This document shows, in pieces, positions 7,561-15,193 of a stretch of DNA of 64,000 bases. The translations under genes and the position numbers were made by a program. The stretch comes from Rhodospirillaceae bacterium (lineage in GTDB: Bacteria > Pseudomonadota > Alphaproteobacteria > UBA8366 > Aestuariispiraceae). The DNA lies in NCBI GenBank assembly GCA_002709955.1, contig PAQY01000013.1, positions 62,001-126,000 on the forward strand, in the 5' to 3' direction. The notes beneath the pieces were generated by a model that saw only the letters and a list, made by a program, of their open reading frames with translations, was not told where the DNA came from and made no database searches. The first letter of the stretch is position 1, and each line of letters starts with the position of its first letter.

Positions 7561-8367
7561 ATGATTATCGATATGGACCATGGTCCAGTTTTCGCCAATA
7601 CCGGTGGGGCGGCCTTTGACCCAGCCAAACCAACCGCCATCCTGGTCCATGGGGCAGGGGGGGATCATTCCATCTGGGGCGGCCAGAACCGATATCTGGC
7701 CCATCATGGCGCATCCGTTCTGGCAATTGATCTACCCGCCCATGGGCGCAGCGGTGGCAAGGCGATCGATAGCATCTCAGGCCTGGCCGATTTCCTGATC
7801 GCTTTTATCACGGCGGCACAGGTTGAAACCCCCATCCTGATTGGTCATTCCATGGGGGCACTTGCATCCCTGGAAGCGGCCGCGCGCTTGGGCAAGGACT
7901 GTGCGGGGCTGGGCCTGTGCGGTGTTGCGGGACAGATGCCGGTGCATCCTGACCTGCTGGGGGCGGCCCAGCGGAACGAACTAACCGCCGCCCAGTTCAT
8001 CGCCAGTTGGGGCCATGGCAGCCGGGCTCATCGCGGGGGCAATCCCACCCATGGCGTGTGGATGCTCAGCCAGGCAGTGACCCTGATCAATCGCACGGGG
8101 CCGGGCGTGCTGTATACCGATCTGAAGGCTTGTGCTGAGTATAAGGGGGCATTGGATGCCGCCGCCAAAGTCACCTGCCCAACGCAGTTCCTGCTGGGCC
8201 AGAGTGATAAGATGACCCCGCTGAAGGCAGCTCAACCCTTGATCAATGCGATTGCAGGCGCACAGGTAACGGTCTTGCCGGCTATGGGCCACATGATGAC
8301 GGTCGAATCGCCAGTGGATAGCTGTTCGGCGCTGATGGCCTTGTTAGAACGGGTCCAGGCCGCATGA
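7561..8367 (+). CDS. Alpha/beta-fold hydrolase
   Basis: A 268-aa alpha/beta hydrolase with the oxyanion-hole motif LVHGAGGDHSIW near residue 30, the nucleophile elbow GHSMG near residue 99 and a C-terminal histidine in MGHMM. It has no signal peptide and is cytoplasmic. It begins 14 bases after metY with AAGGGGG as ribosome site and overlaps the next gene by ATGA, so the three genes form one operon. The substrate is unknown; clustering with a hot-dog thioesterase suggests ester or thioester chemistry, but no methionine-pathway role is established. Acyltransferase activity within this fold is an alternative. Confidence 0.8.
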   Translation: MIIDMDHGPVFANTGGAAFDPAKPTAILVHGAGGDHSIWGGQNRYLAHHGASVLAIDLPAHGRSGGKAIDSISGLADFLIAFITAAQVETPILIGHSMGALASLEAAARLGKDCAGLGLCGVAGQMPVHPDLLGAAQRNELTAAQFIASWGHGSRAHRGGNPTHGVWMLSQAVTLINRTGPGVLYTDLKACAEYKGALDAAAKVTCPTQFLLGQSDKMTPLKAAQPLINAIAGAQVTVLPAMGHMMTVESPVDSCSALMALLERVQAA

Positions 8368-8795
8368 CAGACAGCCTGCCCAGCCGTGCCGATTTTTCCA
8401 CACTATTGGCGATTCCCACCCGGTGGATGGATCAAGACCCCTATGGTCATGTAAACAATGTCGAATATTATTCCTATTTCGACACGGTGGTGAATGATCA
8501 CCTGATCCGCAAGGCGGGCCTGGATGTCGTCAACACGCCGGTCATCGGGCTGGTCGTTGAAAGTAAATGCCAGTTCATGAAGGAAATCTCCTTCCCCCAG
8601 ACCGTTCATGCGGGCATGCGGGTGGTGAAACTGGGCAATACGTCTGTCACCTATCAGATCGCCCTGTTCCGGGATGACGAGGACAGCCCTGCCGCCATCG
8701 GGCATTTCGTGCATGTCTATGTGGATCGCAAAACGCGGGCGACAGTGCGTGTGCCAGACCAGGTTCGCGATGCCTTGGCTGAATTAATCGCGTGA
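8364..8795 (+). CDS. 4HBT-family acyl-CoA thioesterase
   Basis: A 143-aa single hot-dog domain protein of the 4-hydroxybenzoyl-CoA thioesterase/YbgC type. The motif MDQDPYGHVNNVEYYSYFDT near residues 22-41 contains the catalytic Asp and the conserved GHVNN of the family. Such proteins hydrolyse acyl-CoA thioesters in the cytoplasm, usually as homotetramers. The start overlaps the upstream hydrolase stop by ATGA, indicating translational coupling. Its stop codon abuts the stop of the convergent greB with no spacer. The acyl specificity cannot be read from the sequence. Confidence 0.85.
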   Translation: MTDSLPSRADFSTLLAIPTRWMDQDPYGHVNNVEYYSYFDTVVNDHLIRKAGLDVVNTPVIGLVVESKCQFMKEISFPQTVHAGMRVVKLGNTSVTYQIALFRDDEDSPAAIGHFVHVYVDRKTRATVRVPDQVRDALAELIA

Positions 8796-9362
8796 TCAGT
8801 CTTCTGTGTCGCCCAGATAGGCGATCTTGATGACTTCCAATTCGTCGATACCATTGGGGGTCTGGACCTTCACCACATCGCCTTCATAGGCCTTCAGCAG
8901 GGCACGGGCGACGGGGGATATCCAACTGATCTCCCCCAGTTCCAGCCGCGCCTCGTCAACGCCGACGATGCGTATGGTGATTTCCTCATCCCGCTGGTTC
9001 ACATAGGTGACGGTGGCCCCAAAGAAGACTTGGTCGCGGTTGGTTTGTAACCGTTGATCCACGACTTCGGCGATTTCCAGGCGCTTGCCCAGAAACCGCA
9101 GGCGGCGATCAATTTCCCGCAGGCGCTTTTTGCCATATATGTAATCGCCATTTTCTGAGCGATCCCCGTTGCCCGCCGCCCAGGAGACAATGTCGACAAC
9201 TTTCGGGCGTTCATCGCGGATCAATTGGCGCTGTTCCGCCTGCAGGCGCTTATGGCCCGCAGGGGTCATATAGTTTTTTGCGCCCCGCGGCAGCGCGGGG
9301 GCGTCATCGGGCAGGTCCTCGTCGTCCTCGGACTCGGATTCCTTTGTGAAGGCTTTACTCAT
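8796..9362 (-). CDS. greB: Transcript cleavage factor GreB
   Basis: A 188-aa GreA/GreB factor, which inserts its coiled coil into the RNA polymerase secondary channel and stimulates cleavage of backtracked RNA. The coiled-coil tip GDRSENGDYIYGKKRLREID, with the acidic residues needed for cleavage, is of GreB type; the C-terminal FKBP-like domain contains ISWISPVARALLKAYEGD. An acidic N-terminal extension of about 30 residues (ESESEDDEDLPDDAP) makes it longer than the ~158-aa enterobacterial protein. It lies 12 bases downstream of the polyamine ABC ATPase gene on the same strand and may be partly co-transcribed with it. No terminator separates it from the convergent thioesterase gene. Confidence 0.9.
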   Translation of the reverse strand: MSKAFTKESESEDDEDLPDDAPALPRGAKNYMTPAGHKRLQAEQRQLIRDERPKVVDIVSWAAGNGDRSENGDYIYGKKRLREIDRRLRFLGKRLEIAEVVDQRLQTNRDQVFFGATVTYVNQRDEEITIRIVGVDEARLELGEISWISPVARALLKAYEGDVVKVQTPNGIDELEVIKIAYLGDTED

Positions 9363-9374
9363 TGTGTCCCGTCA

Positions 9375-10472
9375 TCAATCTGCCAGAACCAGCGTGTCCT
9401 TTTGACGCCAGCTGATCCAGCGCCGGTCGCCAGGCTTTGCCGGGGCAACCAGGGTCCGTTCGTGGTTGGGAAGGGTGACGGAAAGTGTCAGCCCCCCATC
9501 TGTCTTCAAATGAACATGGTTCTCATCTCCATGATACGCAACCTGTAGGACGGTTCCCTCCAGCGCGACACATTCCGTATCGGTGGGCTTGTCCGGACTA
9601 ACCGTGGTCTTTTCAGGGCGCACCGCAATGCCGATTTCGCCGCTGGCCTCGCCTTCATGGGGCAGGCGCAGGTCACCGATCCCTTCCACAGAAACAGAAA
9701 CCTCGCCGCCACCACAGGATTTTACCTGGGCCTGGAACAGGTTCATTTTTCCGATAAAGTCTGCCACGAAACGGCTGGTCGGATATTCGTACAGGTCCCG
9801 GGGGGCGGCCAGTTGCCGAACGCAGCCAGATTGCATCACCGCGACCCGGTCGGCCATGCTCAGTGCCTCATCCTGATCATGGGTCACCATGACAAAGGTG
9901 ATGCCAACACTGGCTTGCAAGTTGCGCAATTCCAACTGCATGGCTTCACGCAGCTTGGCATCCAGGGCCGATAGCGGCTCGTCCAGCAGCACCACTTTTG
10001 GGCGCTTCACCAGGGCACGGGCCAGGGCGACACGTTGGCGCTGACCGCCGGAGAGCTGGTCAGGCATACGCGCACCATAGCCAGGCAATTGCACCAGACC
10101 CAGGGCTTCTTCCACCCGCCCGGCAATCTCCTTGCTGGCGACACCTTCCATTTTCAGACCATAGGCGACATTGTCCGCAACCGACATATGCGGGAATACG
10201 GCATAGGACTGGAACACCATATTGACCGGGCGCTTGTTGGGGGACACGCCTTCCATATCCTGCCCATCGACCAGCAATTGACCTTCGCTGGGCATTTCAA
10301 AGCCCGCGATCATGCGCAGCAGCGTGGTCTTGCCACAGCCGCTGGGACCCAGCAGGGCAAAGAATTCCCCTTCCTTGATGTCGATTGACACATTGTCCAC
10401 GGCGATCACATCGGACCCAAATCTCTTGGTGATACCGTTAATGCCGATGATGGTTTTTCTGGTATCGGTCAT
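9375..10472 (-). CDS. potA: Polyamine ABC transporter ATP-binding protein
   Basis: A 365-aa ATPase of the spermidine/putrescine importer, energising uptake at the inner membrane. Visible are Walker A GPSGCGKTT near residue 40, Q-loop VFQSYAVFPHMSV, signature LSGGQRQRVALARAL, Walker B VVLLDEPLSALD and H-loop VTHDQDEAL, followed by a C-terminal TOBE region (IAVRPEK) of about 110 residues. The ATG at 10472 overlaps the permease stop by ATGA; the longer start in the track would intrude on the permease gene. It is the last transporter gene of the operon. PotA or PotG is meant; these cannot be separated without phylogeny. Confidence 0.9.
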   Translation of the reverse strand: MTDTRKTIIGINGITKRFGSDVIAVDNVSIDIKEGEFFALLGPSGCGKTTLLRMIAGFEMPSEGQLLVDGQDMEGVSPNKRPVNMVFQSYAVFPHMSVADNVAYGLKMEGVASKEIAGRVEEALGLVQLPGYGARMPDQLSGGQRQRVALARALVKRPKVVLLDEPLSALDAKLREAMQLELRNLQASVGITFVMVTHDQDEALSMADRVAVMQSGCVRQLAAPRDLYEYPTSRFVADFIGKMNLFQAQVKSCGGGEVSVSVEGIGDLRLPHEGEASGEIGIAVRPEKTTVSPDKPTDTECVALEGTVLQVAYHGDENHVHLKTDGGLTLSVTLPNHERTLVAPAKPGDRRWISWRQKDTLVLAD

Positions 10473-11314
10473 TTTTTCTTGGCCCCTTTGTTCTGCAGCC
10501 ACATGGCCGTTGCCGTCAAAAACACAGTGATCACAATCAACACGGTGGAAGCTGCGTTTACTTCCGGCGTCACGGAAAAGCGCACCATTGAATAAACCTT
10601 CACCGGGAAGGTCACGGTCTCCGGCCCGGATGTGAAGAAGGTGATGACAAAATCATCCAGCGAGAGGGTAAAGGCCAACAAGGCCCCAGCCACCAATCCA
10701 GGCTTCATATGGGGTATGATGACGTCGCGATAAACCTCCCAGTCCCCTGCGCCCAGATCCCGGGCGGCTTCTTCCTCCTCCATATTAAATCCGGCCAGTC
10801 GGGCGCGCACGATGACCGCGACGAAGGGGAAGGTGAAACTGATATGGGCGATCGTGATATTGGCCAGGCTGAGCGGCCAGGGAAGGTCATTGGGCCAGCC
10901 GATCCGCGCGAAAAAGGCCAACATCGCGACCCCCATACAGATTTCGGGAATAACAATGGGAAGGGCCATCGCCCCTTCATACACCGGCTTGAAGCTGAAG
11001 CGAAACCGCCACAACAGAATCGCGACCATCGCCCCCAGGATCAGCGATATGATGGTGGAAACAAATGCGATGGTCAGCGAATTGCCGAATGCGATCATCA
11101 GATCGTCATTCTGGAACAGCTTGGCATAATATTTCAGCGAGAAACCGTTCCAGACGATATTGCGACGGCTGTCATTGAAGCTGAACGCCATCAAGGTCAG
11201 CAGCGGCACATACAGGAAGATGAAGGTCAGCGCCATGATCGTCAGCAAGGGCCATTTGCGTAGATAGTCCAAAGGACCGGCGGGTTCTAATCCAAAGAGA
11301 GATTTCTTTGCCAT
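10469..11314 (-). CDS. potC: Polyamine ABC transporter permease, PotC/PotI type
   Basis: A 281-aa inner-membrane permease with about six transmembrane helices. The cytoplasmic EAA loop reads EEEAARDLGAGDWEVYRDVIIPHMKPG. FSFNDSRRNIVWNGFSLKYY after the first helix is typical of PotC/PotI. It pairs with the upstream permease to form the channel. ATG 11314 lies 4 bases past the stop of the first permease gene; the 20 extra residues in the track overlap that gene and are not membrane-like. The downstream ATPase overlaps it by 4 bases. Confidence 0.9.
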   Translation of the reverse strand: MAKKSLFGLEPAGPLDYLRKWPLLTIMALTFIFLYVPLLTLMAFSFNDSRRNIVWNGFSLKYYAKLFQNDDLMIAFGNSLTIAFVSTIISLILGAMVAILLWRFRFSFKPVYEGAMALPIVIPEICMGVAMLAFFARIGWPNDLPWPLSLANITIAHISFTFPFVAVIVRARLAGFNMEEEEAARDLGAGDWEVYRDVIIPHMKPGLVAGALLAFTLSLDDFVITFFTSGPETVTFPVKVYSMVRFSVTPEVNAASTVLIVITVFLTATAMWLQNKGAKKK

Positions 11315-11318
11315 CGCG

Positions 11319-12239
11319 TCAGATCCCATCCTTGCTGTTGCGGGCCATGATCGCCCGCAATGCCAGCGCCCCAAAGGTGATATACATCAAAAGGAATGAC
11401 AGGGCGGAGCCAAAGGGCCAGTCATTGGCGGATTTAAACTGCCGTTCGATGATATTGGCGATCATCGCACTGTCTGGGCCCCCCAACAGGTCGGGCGTCA
11501 GGAAGCTGCCAAGGGCTGGAATGAAGGTAATGATAATGCCCGATACGATGCCGGGCAGGGCCAGCGGAACCACAACATTCCAGATCGTGCGCAAATGTCC
11601 CGCCCCCAGGTCCAGGCTGGCTTCCAGATAGGATCTGTCCAAACGCTCCAGGGCGGCATATAGCGGCAGGATCATGAAGGGCAGATGCACATAAACCAGC
11701 CCCAGAATAACGGCCTTATCATTATACAACAGTTCCAGGGCCTGGAATTGTTCGCCCAGGACGGCTGCACCCAGCCCGCCCAGTCCGACCAGGTCAAACA
11801 GGAACCGCATTTTCTGATCGAACCATTCCAGCGTGAAATTCAGAAATCCGCGCTGACGCAAAACCGCGATCAAGGCATAGGTTCGGATCAGCAAATTTGT
11901 CCAGAAGGGCAGCATGATCAACAGCAGCAACAGGCCCTTATACTTATTGGGGGCGTAAACAATGCCCAGGGCCACCGGCAAACCGACGAACAGACAGATT
12001 ATCGTTGCCAGACCTGCAACGCCTAAAGATTTCCAAAAGATTTTTAAGATATCGGGGTTAAAAACACGAATGTAGTTATCCAAAGTCCAGGTGATGTCGA
12101 TGCCGACAACGCCCTGCTTTTCGCCAAAGCTGAACAACCAGATCAATGCTAAAGGAACAAGAAAAAATAAGACCAGCCAGAATGTCGGTGGAATGCCAAC
12201 AGCCCAGAAAACCTGCTTAAATTTGCGCCACGATTCCAT
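11319..12239 (-). CDS. potB: Polyamine ABC transporter permease, PotB/PotH type
   Basis: A 306-aa permease with an N-terminal helix (PPTFWLVLFFLVPLALIWLFSF) and about five more, the usual PotB/PotH layout. WTNLLIRTYALIAVLRQRG is a hallmark of the family, and the EAA loop reads YLEASLDLGAGHLRTIWNVVVPLALPG. It follows the binding-protein gene after an 87-base spacer with a strong hairpin, and is separated from the second permease gene by 4 bases. It acts as a heterodimer with PotC in the inner membrane. Confidence 0.9.
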   Translation of the reverse strand: MESWRKFKQVFWAVGIPPTFWLVLFFLVPLALIWLFSFGEKQGVVGIDITWTLDNYIRVFNPDILKIFWKSLGVAGLATIICLFVGLPVALGIVYAPNKYKGLLLLLIMLPFWTNLLIRTYALIAVLRQRGFLNFTLEWFDQKMRFLFDLVGLGGLGAAVLGEQFQALELLYNDKAVILGLVYVHLPFMILPLYAALERLDRSYLEASLDLGAGHLRTIWNVVVPLALPGIVSGIIITFIPALGSFLTPDLLGGPDSAMIANIIERQFKSANDWPFGSALSFLLMYITFGALALRAIMARNSKDGI

Positions 12240-12268
12240 GCCGGATGCCCCCCATCAGAAACCCCAAT

Positions 12269-12306
12269 CCCGCCGCACGGCCCTTTAGGAGGCCGATTGC
12301 GGCGGG
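12269..12306 (-). repeat. Strong intercistronic hairpin between potD and potB
   Basis: CCCGCCGCA with TGCGGCGGG, and inside them CGGCC with GGCCG, can form a 14-pair stem with a small bulge. No T-run follows on the transcribed strand, so it looks like an mRNA-stabilising or attenuating hairpin that would keep binding-protein levels above permease levels, as is common in periplasmic ABC operons. Confidence 0.65.
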
Positions 12307-12326
12307 CAGGCACTTACTGCATGCGA

Positions 12327-13421
12327 TCAGGCAGCCAGGAAACGGGTCCAGGCTTCATCGCGAATGCGGGCAATTTCTTCGCCGGGATAGCGTTGCCATT
12401 CACATTTGGCCAACACGTCTTCCGGTGGGAAGACAGACGGGTTCTTGTTGTAGCTGTCGTTCAACAGACCCCGCGCCGCCTGGTTTGGCGTTGCGTATTG
12501 GATGTAATCGGCAACCAGGGCCCCGACCTGCGGGTCCAGAATATAGTTGATGAATTTATGCGCATTCATTGGATGCGGCGCATCCTTTGGAATGCACAGG
12601 TTATCCGCCCAGATCAAAGAGCCTTCGGTTGGGATCACATAGTCAATGTCATCATCTTCCAGCATAACCTGACCAATGTCGCCGGACCATTCAATGGTGA
12701 TGTCGACCTCTCCCGACAACAGCAAATCCTGACCGTTATCTTCAGCGATGGTTTTGAAAGCGGATTTCTGTTTGATCAACAGATCCACAGCGGCGTTGAT
12801 TTTTTCCGACGTATCGGGGTTCATGCCGGTGCCCAGATACATCGATGCCATGCCGATCATGGCAGAGCTTTCCGACAGGATCGCGATGCGGCCGGCATAT
12901 TTGTCGCTTTCGAAAATGTCACCCCAACTGGTGATGCCATCCGGGGTTTTGCTTTTACGAATGCCCAGGCCCATTGTGCCCCACATATAGGTCACGGAAT
13001 GCTTGTGACCGGGGTCATAGGCGGCGTCCCGGAAGGCGGGTGCGATATTCTTTGAATTGGGGATCAGCGAATAATCCAGCGGCTCCAGCATGTCGGCTGC
13101 AATCATGCGGGCAACATAGGTATCAGACGGGACAATCACGTCAAATCCCGGATTGCCTTCGCGCAGTTTGGCGAACAATTCGTCATTATCCGCAAACAGG
13201 GACATGTTGGCTTCAATGCCAGTCAGGTCATTAAAGTCGCTTAACGTGGTTTCACCGATATAGGTGTCCCAGTTGTAGAAATTGAGTTTTGGTTCTTCGC
13301 CATGCGCAGCGGCAAAAGCTTTTGGACCAAAGCTGATGCCTGCCCAGGCAGCGCCTGCACCGGCAATTGTTGATTGCAGCATGCTGCGACGGGTCAAGCC
13401 CTTGCGATATTGATCTGTCAT
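12327..13421 (-). CDS. potD: Polyamine-binding periplasmic protein
   Basis: A 364-aa extracellular solute-binding protein family 1 member of the PotD/PotF group, which captures putrescine or spermidine in the periplasm. The N-terminus carries a twin-arginine-like signal (LTRRSMLQSTIAGAGAAWAG), cleaved near AFAAAHG. The mature start LNFYNWDTYIGETTLSDF is the PotD/PotF hallmark, as is VIVPSDTYVARMI. It is the first gene of the operon, with AAGGAGAACAG before the ATG. The putrescine aminotransferase just upstream on the same strand suggests putrescine is the main substrate. Spermidine is possible too. Confidence 0.92.
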   Translation of the reverse strand: MTDQYRKGLTRRSMLQSTIAGAGAAWAGISFGPKAFAAAHGEEPKLNFYNWDTYIGETTLSDFNDLTGIEANMSLFADNDELFAKLREGNPGFDVIVPSDTYVARMIAADMLEPLDYSLIPNSKNIAPAFRDAAYDPGHKHSVTYMWGTMGLGIRKSKTPDGITSWGDIFESDKYAGRIAILSESSAMIGMASMYLGTGMNPDTSEKINAAVDLLIKQKSAFKTIAEDNGQDLLLSGEVDITIEWSGDIGQVMLEDDDIDYVIPTEGSLIWADNLCIPKDAPHPMNAHKFINYILDPQVGALVADYIQYATPNQAARGLLNDSYNKNPSVFPPEDVLAKCEWQRYPGEEIARIRDEAWTRFLAA

Positions 13422-13596
13422 TCCCTGTTCTCCTTGTTTGATCGATCCTTAACCCGAACAGTGACTGTTCTCAGTCTTATCTGCCGCGTTATGTAATTCC
13501 CCACCGCCGGTTTCAGGCGGCGATGTCTTTCTCCCCAAATCAGGACATTTTCCAATGCGGTCTGTCAATGTGGTTCACGCATTGAGAACCCTAAAA

Positions 13597-14979
13597 TTAC
13601 ATGATTCCCAAATCTTTTGCTGTTGCATCCAGACATTCCCGCAAAATGCCTATAAGTTCATCTATTTCAGCGGGTTTGATGATCAATGGCGGGGACAGGA
13701 CCATCGTGTCGCCACAGGCGCGCATGATCGCGTTGCGTTTGAAAAAGTGATCGCGACACATAGTGCCAACGCGCCCCGCCGGGGCAAAGCCTTCACGGGT
13801 CTGCTTGTTCTTGGTCAGCTCAATACCGCCGATCAGGCCAATACAGCGGACCTCACCCACCAGGGGGTGGTCTTTGATTTCTTCCAGTTTCTTGGCGAGA
13901 TACGGCCCGGTCTCCATCTTTGTTTTCTGGACCAGGTTTTCACGCTCGATGATTTCAATGTTGCGCAGGGCCACTGCGGCGGCGACAGGATGCCCGGAAT
14001 AGGTATAGCCGTGATAGAATTCACCGCCATTGTCGATAATCATATTGGCGACGCGATCAGAAACCCCGGTGGCGGCGATGGGCAGATAGCCCGATGACAG
14101 GCCTTTCGCCATGGTGATCAGGTCTGGTTCAATGCCAAATGTGTTGGTGCCAAACCATTCCCCGGTGCGGCCAAAGCCACAGATAACCTCGTCGGCGATC
14201 AACAGAATGTCGTATTGTTTGCAGATCCGGTTGATTTCCGGCCAGTAGGTTGATGGGGGAATGATCACCCCGCCTGCCCCCTGGATCGGTTCGCCGATAA
14301 AGGCGGCGACGTTATCGGGACCCAGTTCCAGGATCTTGTCTTCCAGCGACTTTGCCGCGGCCAGACCAAATTCCTCCCGCGACATTTCCCCACCCAGCTT
14401 GTACCAATAGGGTTGCATGACATGGTGGATCGTCGGGATCAGCTTGCCACCCTGTTTGTGCATCGGGCCCATGCCGCCCAGACCGGCCCCGGCGACGGTG
14501 GATCCGTGATAGGCATTGTCGCGGGCAATGACAAAGCGCTTGTCTGGCCGTCCGGCGCATTGCCAGTAATGGTGCACCATCCGCAATTGGGTATCGTTCG
14601 CCTCAGACCCGGAATTGGCGAAGGTCACATGGTTAAAGCCCTCCGGCAGGATCGACGCGACCTTGGTTGCCAATTCGATCGACGGCGCATGGGCTGTCTT
14701 GAAGAATGTGTTGTAAAACGGCAGTTCCTTCATCTGGCGATAGGCGACATCGGCCAGTTCATCGCGCCCATAGCCAACATTCACGCACCACAGGCCCGCC
14801 ATGCCGTCTAGAATCTTGTTGTTGCTGGAATCATAAAGATAGACGCCTTCCGCCCGCGAAATGATCCGCGATCCGCCTTCGGCCGCCAGGGATTTATGGT
14901 CGGTGAACGGGTGCAGATGATGGGCCGTATCCAGCCGAACCAACTCATCTACATCTAAATTGCGTCTGATCTCAGTCAT
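13597..14979 (-). CDS. spuC: Putrescine-pyruvate aminotransferase (class III)
   Basis: A 460-aa class III omega-aminotransferase. The N-terminal HHLHPFTDHKSL, FANSGSEANDTQLRM, the PLP-contacting DEVICGFGRTGEWFG and the lysine in MAKGLSSGYLPI are all present. This form resembles SpuC, which transfers the amino group of putrescine to pyruvate, giving 4-aminobutyraldehyde and alanine in the cytoplasm. It lies 175 bases upstream of potD on the same strand, consistent with coupled uptake and catabolism. It is divergent from prpE across a 214-base region with two palindromes. Taurine or beta-alanine aminotransferases share this fold, so specificity rests partly on context. Confidence 0.82.
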   Translation of the reverse strand: MTEIRRNLDVDELVRLDTAHHLHPFTDHKSLAAEGGSRIISRAEGVYLYDSSNNKILDGMAGLWCVNVGYGRDELADVAYRQMKELPFYNTFFKTAHAPSIELATKVASILPEGFNHVTFANSGSEANDTQLRMVHHYWQCAGRPDKRFVIARDNAYHGSTVAGAGLGGMGPMHKQGGKLIPTIHHVMQPYWYKLGGEMSREEFGLAAAKSLEDKILELGPDNVAAFIGEPIQGAGGVIIPPSTYWPEINRICKQYDILLIADEVICGFGRTGEWFGTNTFGIEPDLITMAKGLSSGYLPIAATGVSDRVANMIIDNGGEFYHGYTYSGHPVAAAVALRNIEIIERENLVQKTKMETGPYLAKKLEEIKDHPLVGEVRCIGLIGGIELTKNKQTREGFAPAGRVGTMCRDHFFKRNAIMRACGDTMVLSPPLIIKPAEIDELIGILRECLDATAKDLGIM

Positions 14980-15039
14980 TTACAGGAATCCTTCTGAAAG
15001 CGGCAAGAGGCTATTTATCAAGTTTCACGTAAAACTACC

Positions 15040-15055
15040 AAATGTGATCACATTT
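15040..15055. promoter_or_regulatory. 16-bp perfect palindrome in spuC/prpE divergent promoter
   Basis: AAATGTGATCACATTT is a perfect palindrome with no spacer between its TGTGA and TCACA halves, unlike CRP sites, which have six bases between. It lies 60 bases before the spuC start and 140 before prpE, so it is well placed as an operator for spuC, possibly for a GntR- or MarR-type regulator not present in this window. Confidence 0.55.
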
Positions 15056-15096
15056 TGAAAGCATAGGATTGCCCAGGGATCACAACTTTTTGCGGA

Positions 15097-15136
15097 CCTG
15101 CGCGACGCTGCGATAAAATGTTCCTTGTCGCGCAGG
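15097..15136. promoter_or_regulatory. 10-bp inverted repeat upstream of prpE
   Basis: CCTGCGCGAC and GTCGCGCAGG are perfect 10-base inverted repeats with a 20-base spacer, 58 bases before the prpE start. The arrangement suits either an operator spanning the promoter or a hairpin in the leader. It is distinct from the palindrome at 15040. Confidence 0.5.
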
Positions 15137-15193
15137 CTCGTTTCCAAGAAACTTTGTTGAAAGATATGAGAAAATGTACAGGGGAAACGCAGC

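Noticed and set aside
15040-15055. CRP/FNR binding site
   Set aside because: CRP sites need six bases between TGTGA and TCACA; here the halves abut, so another regulator is more likely.
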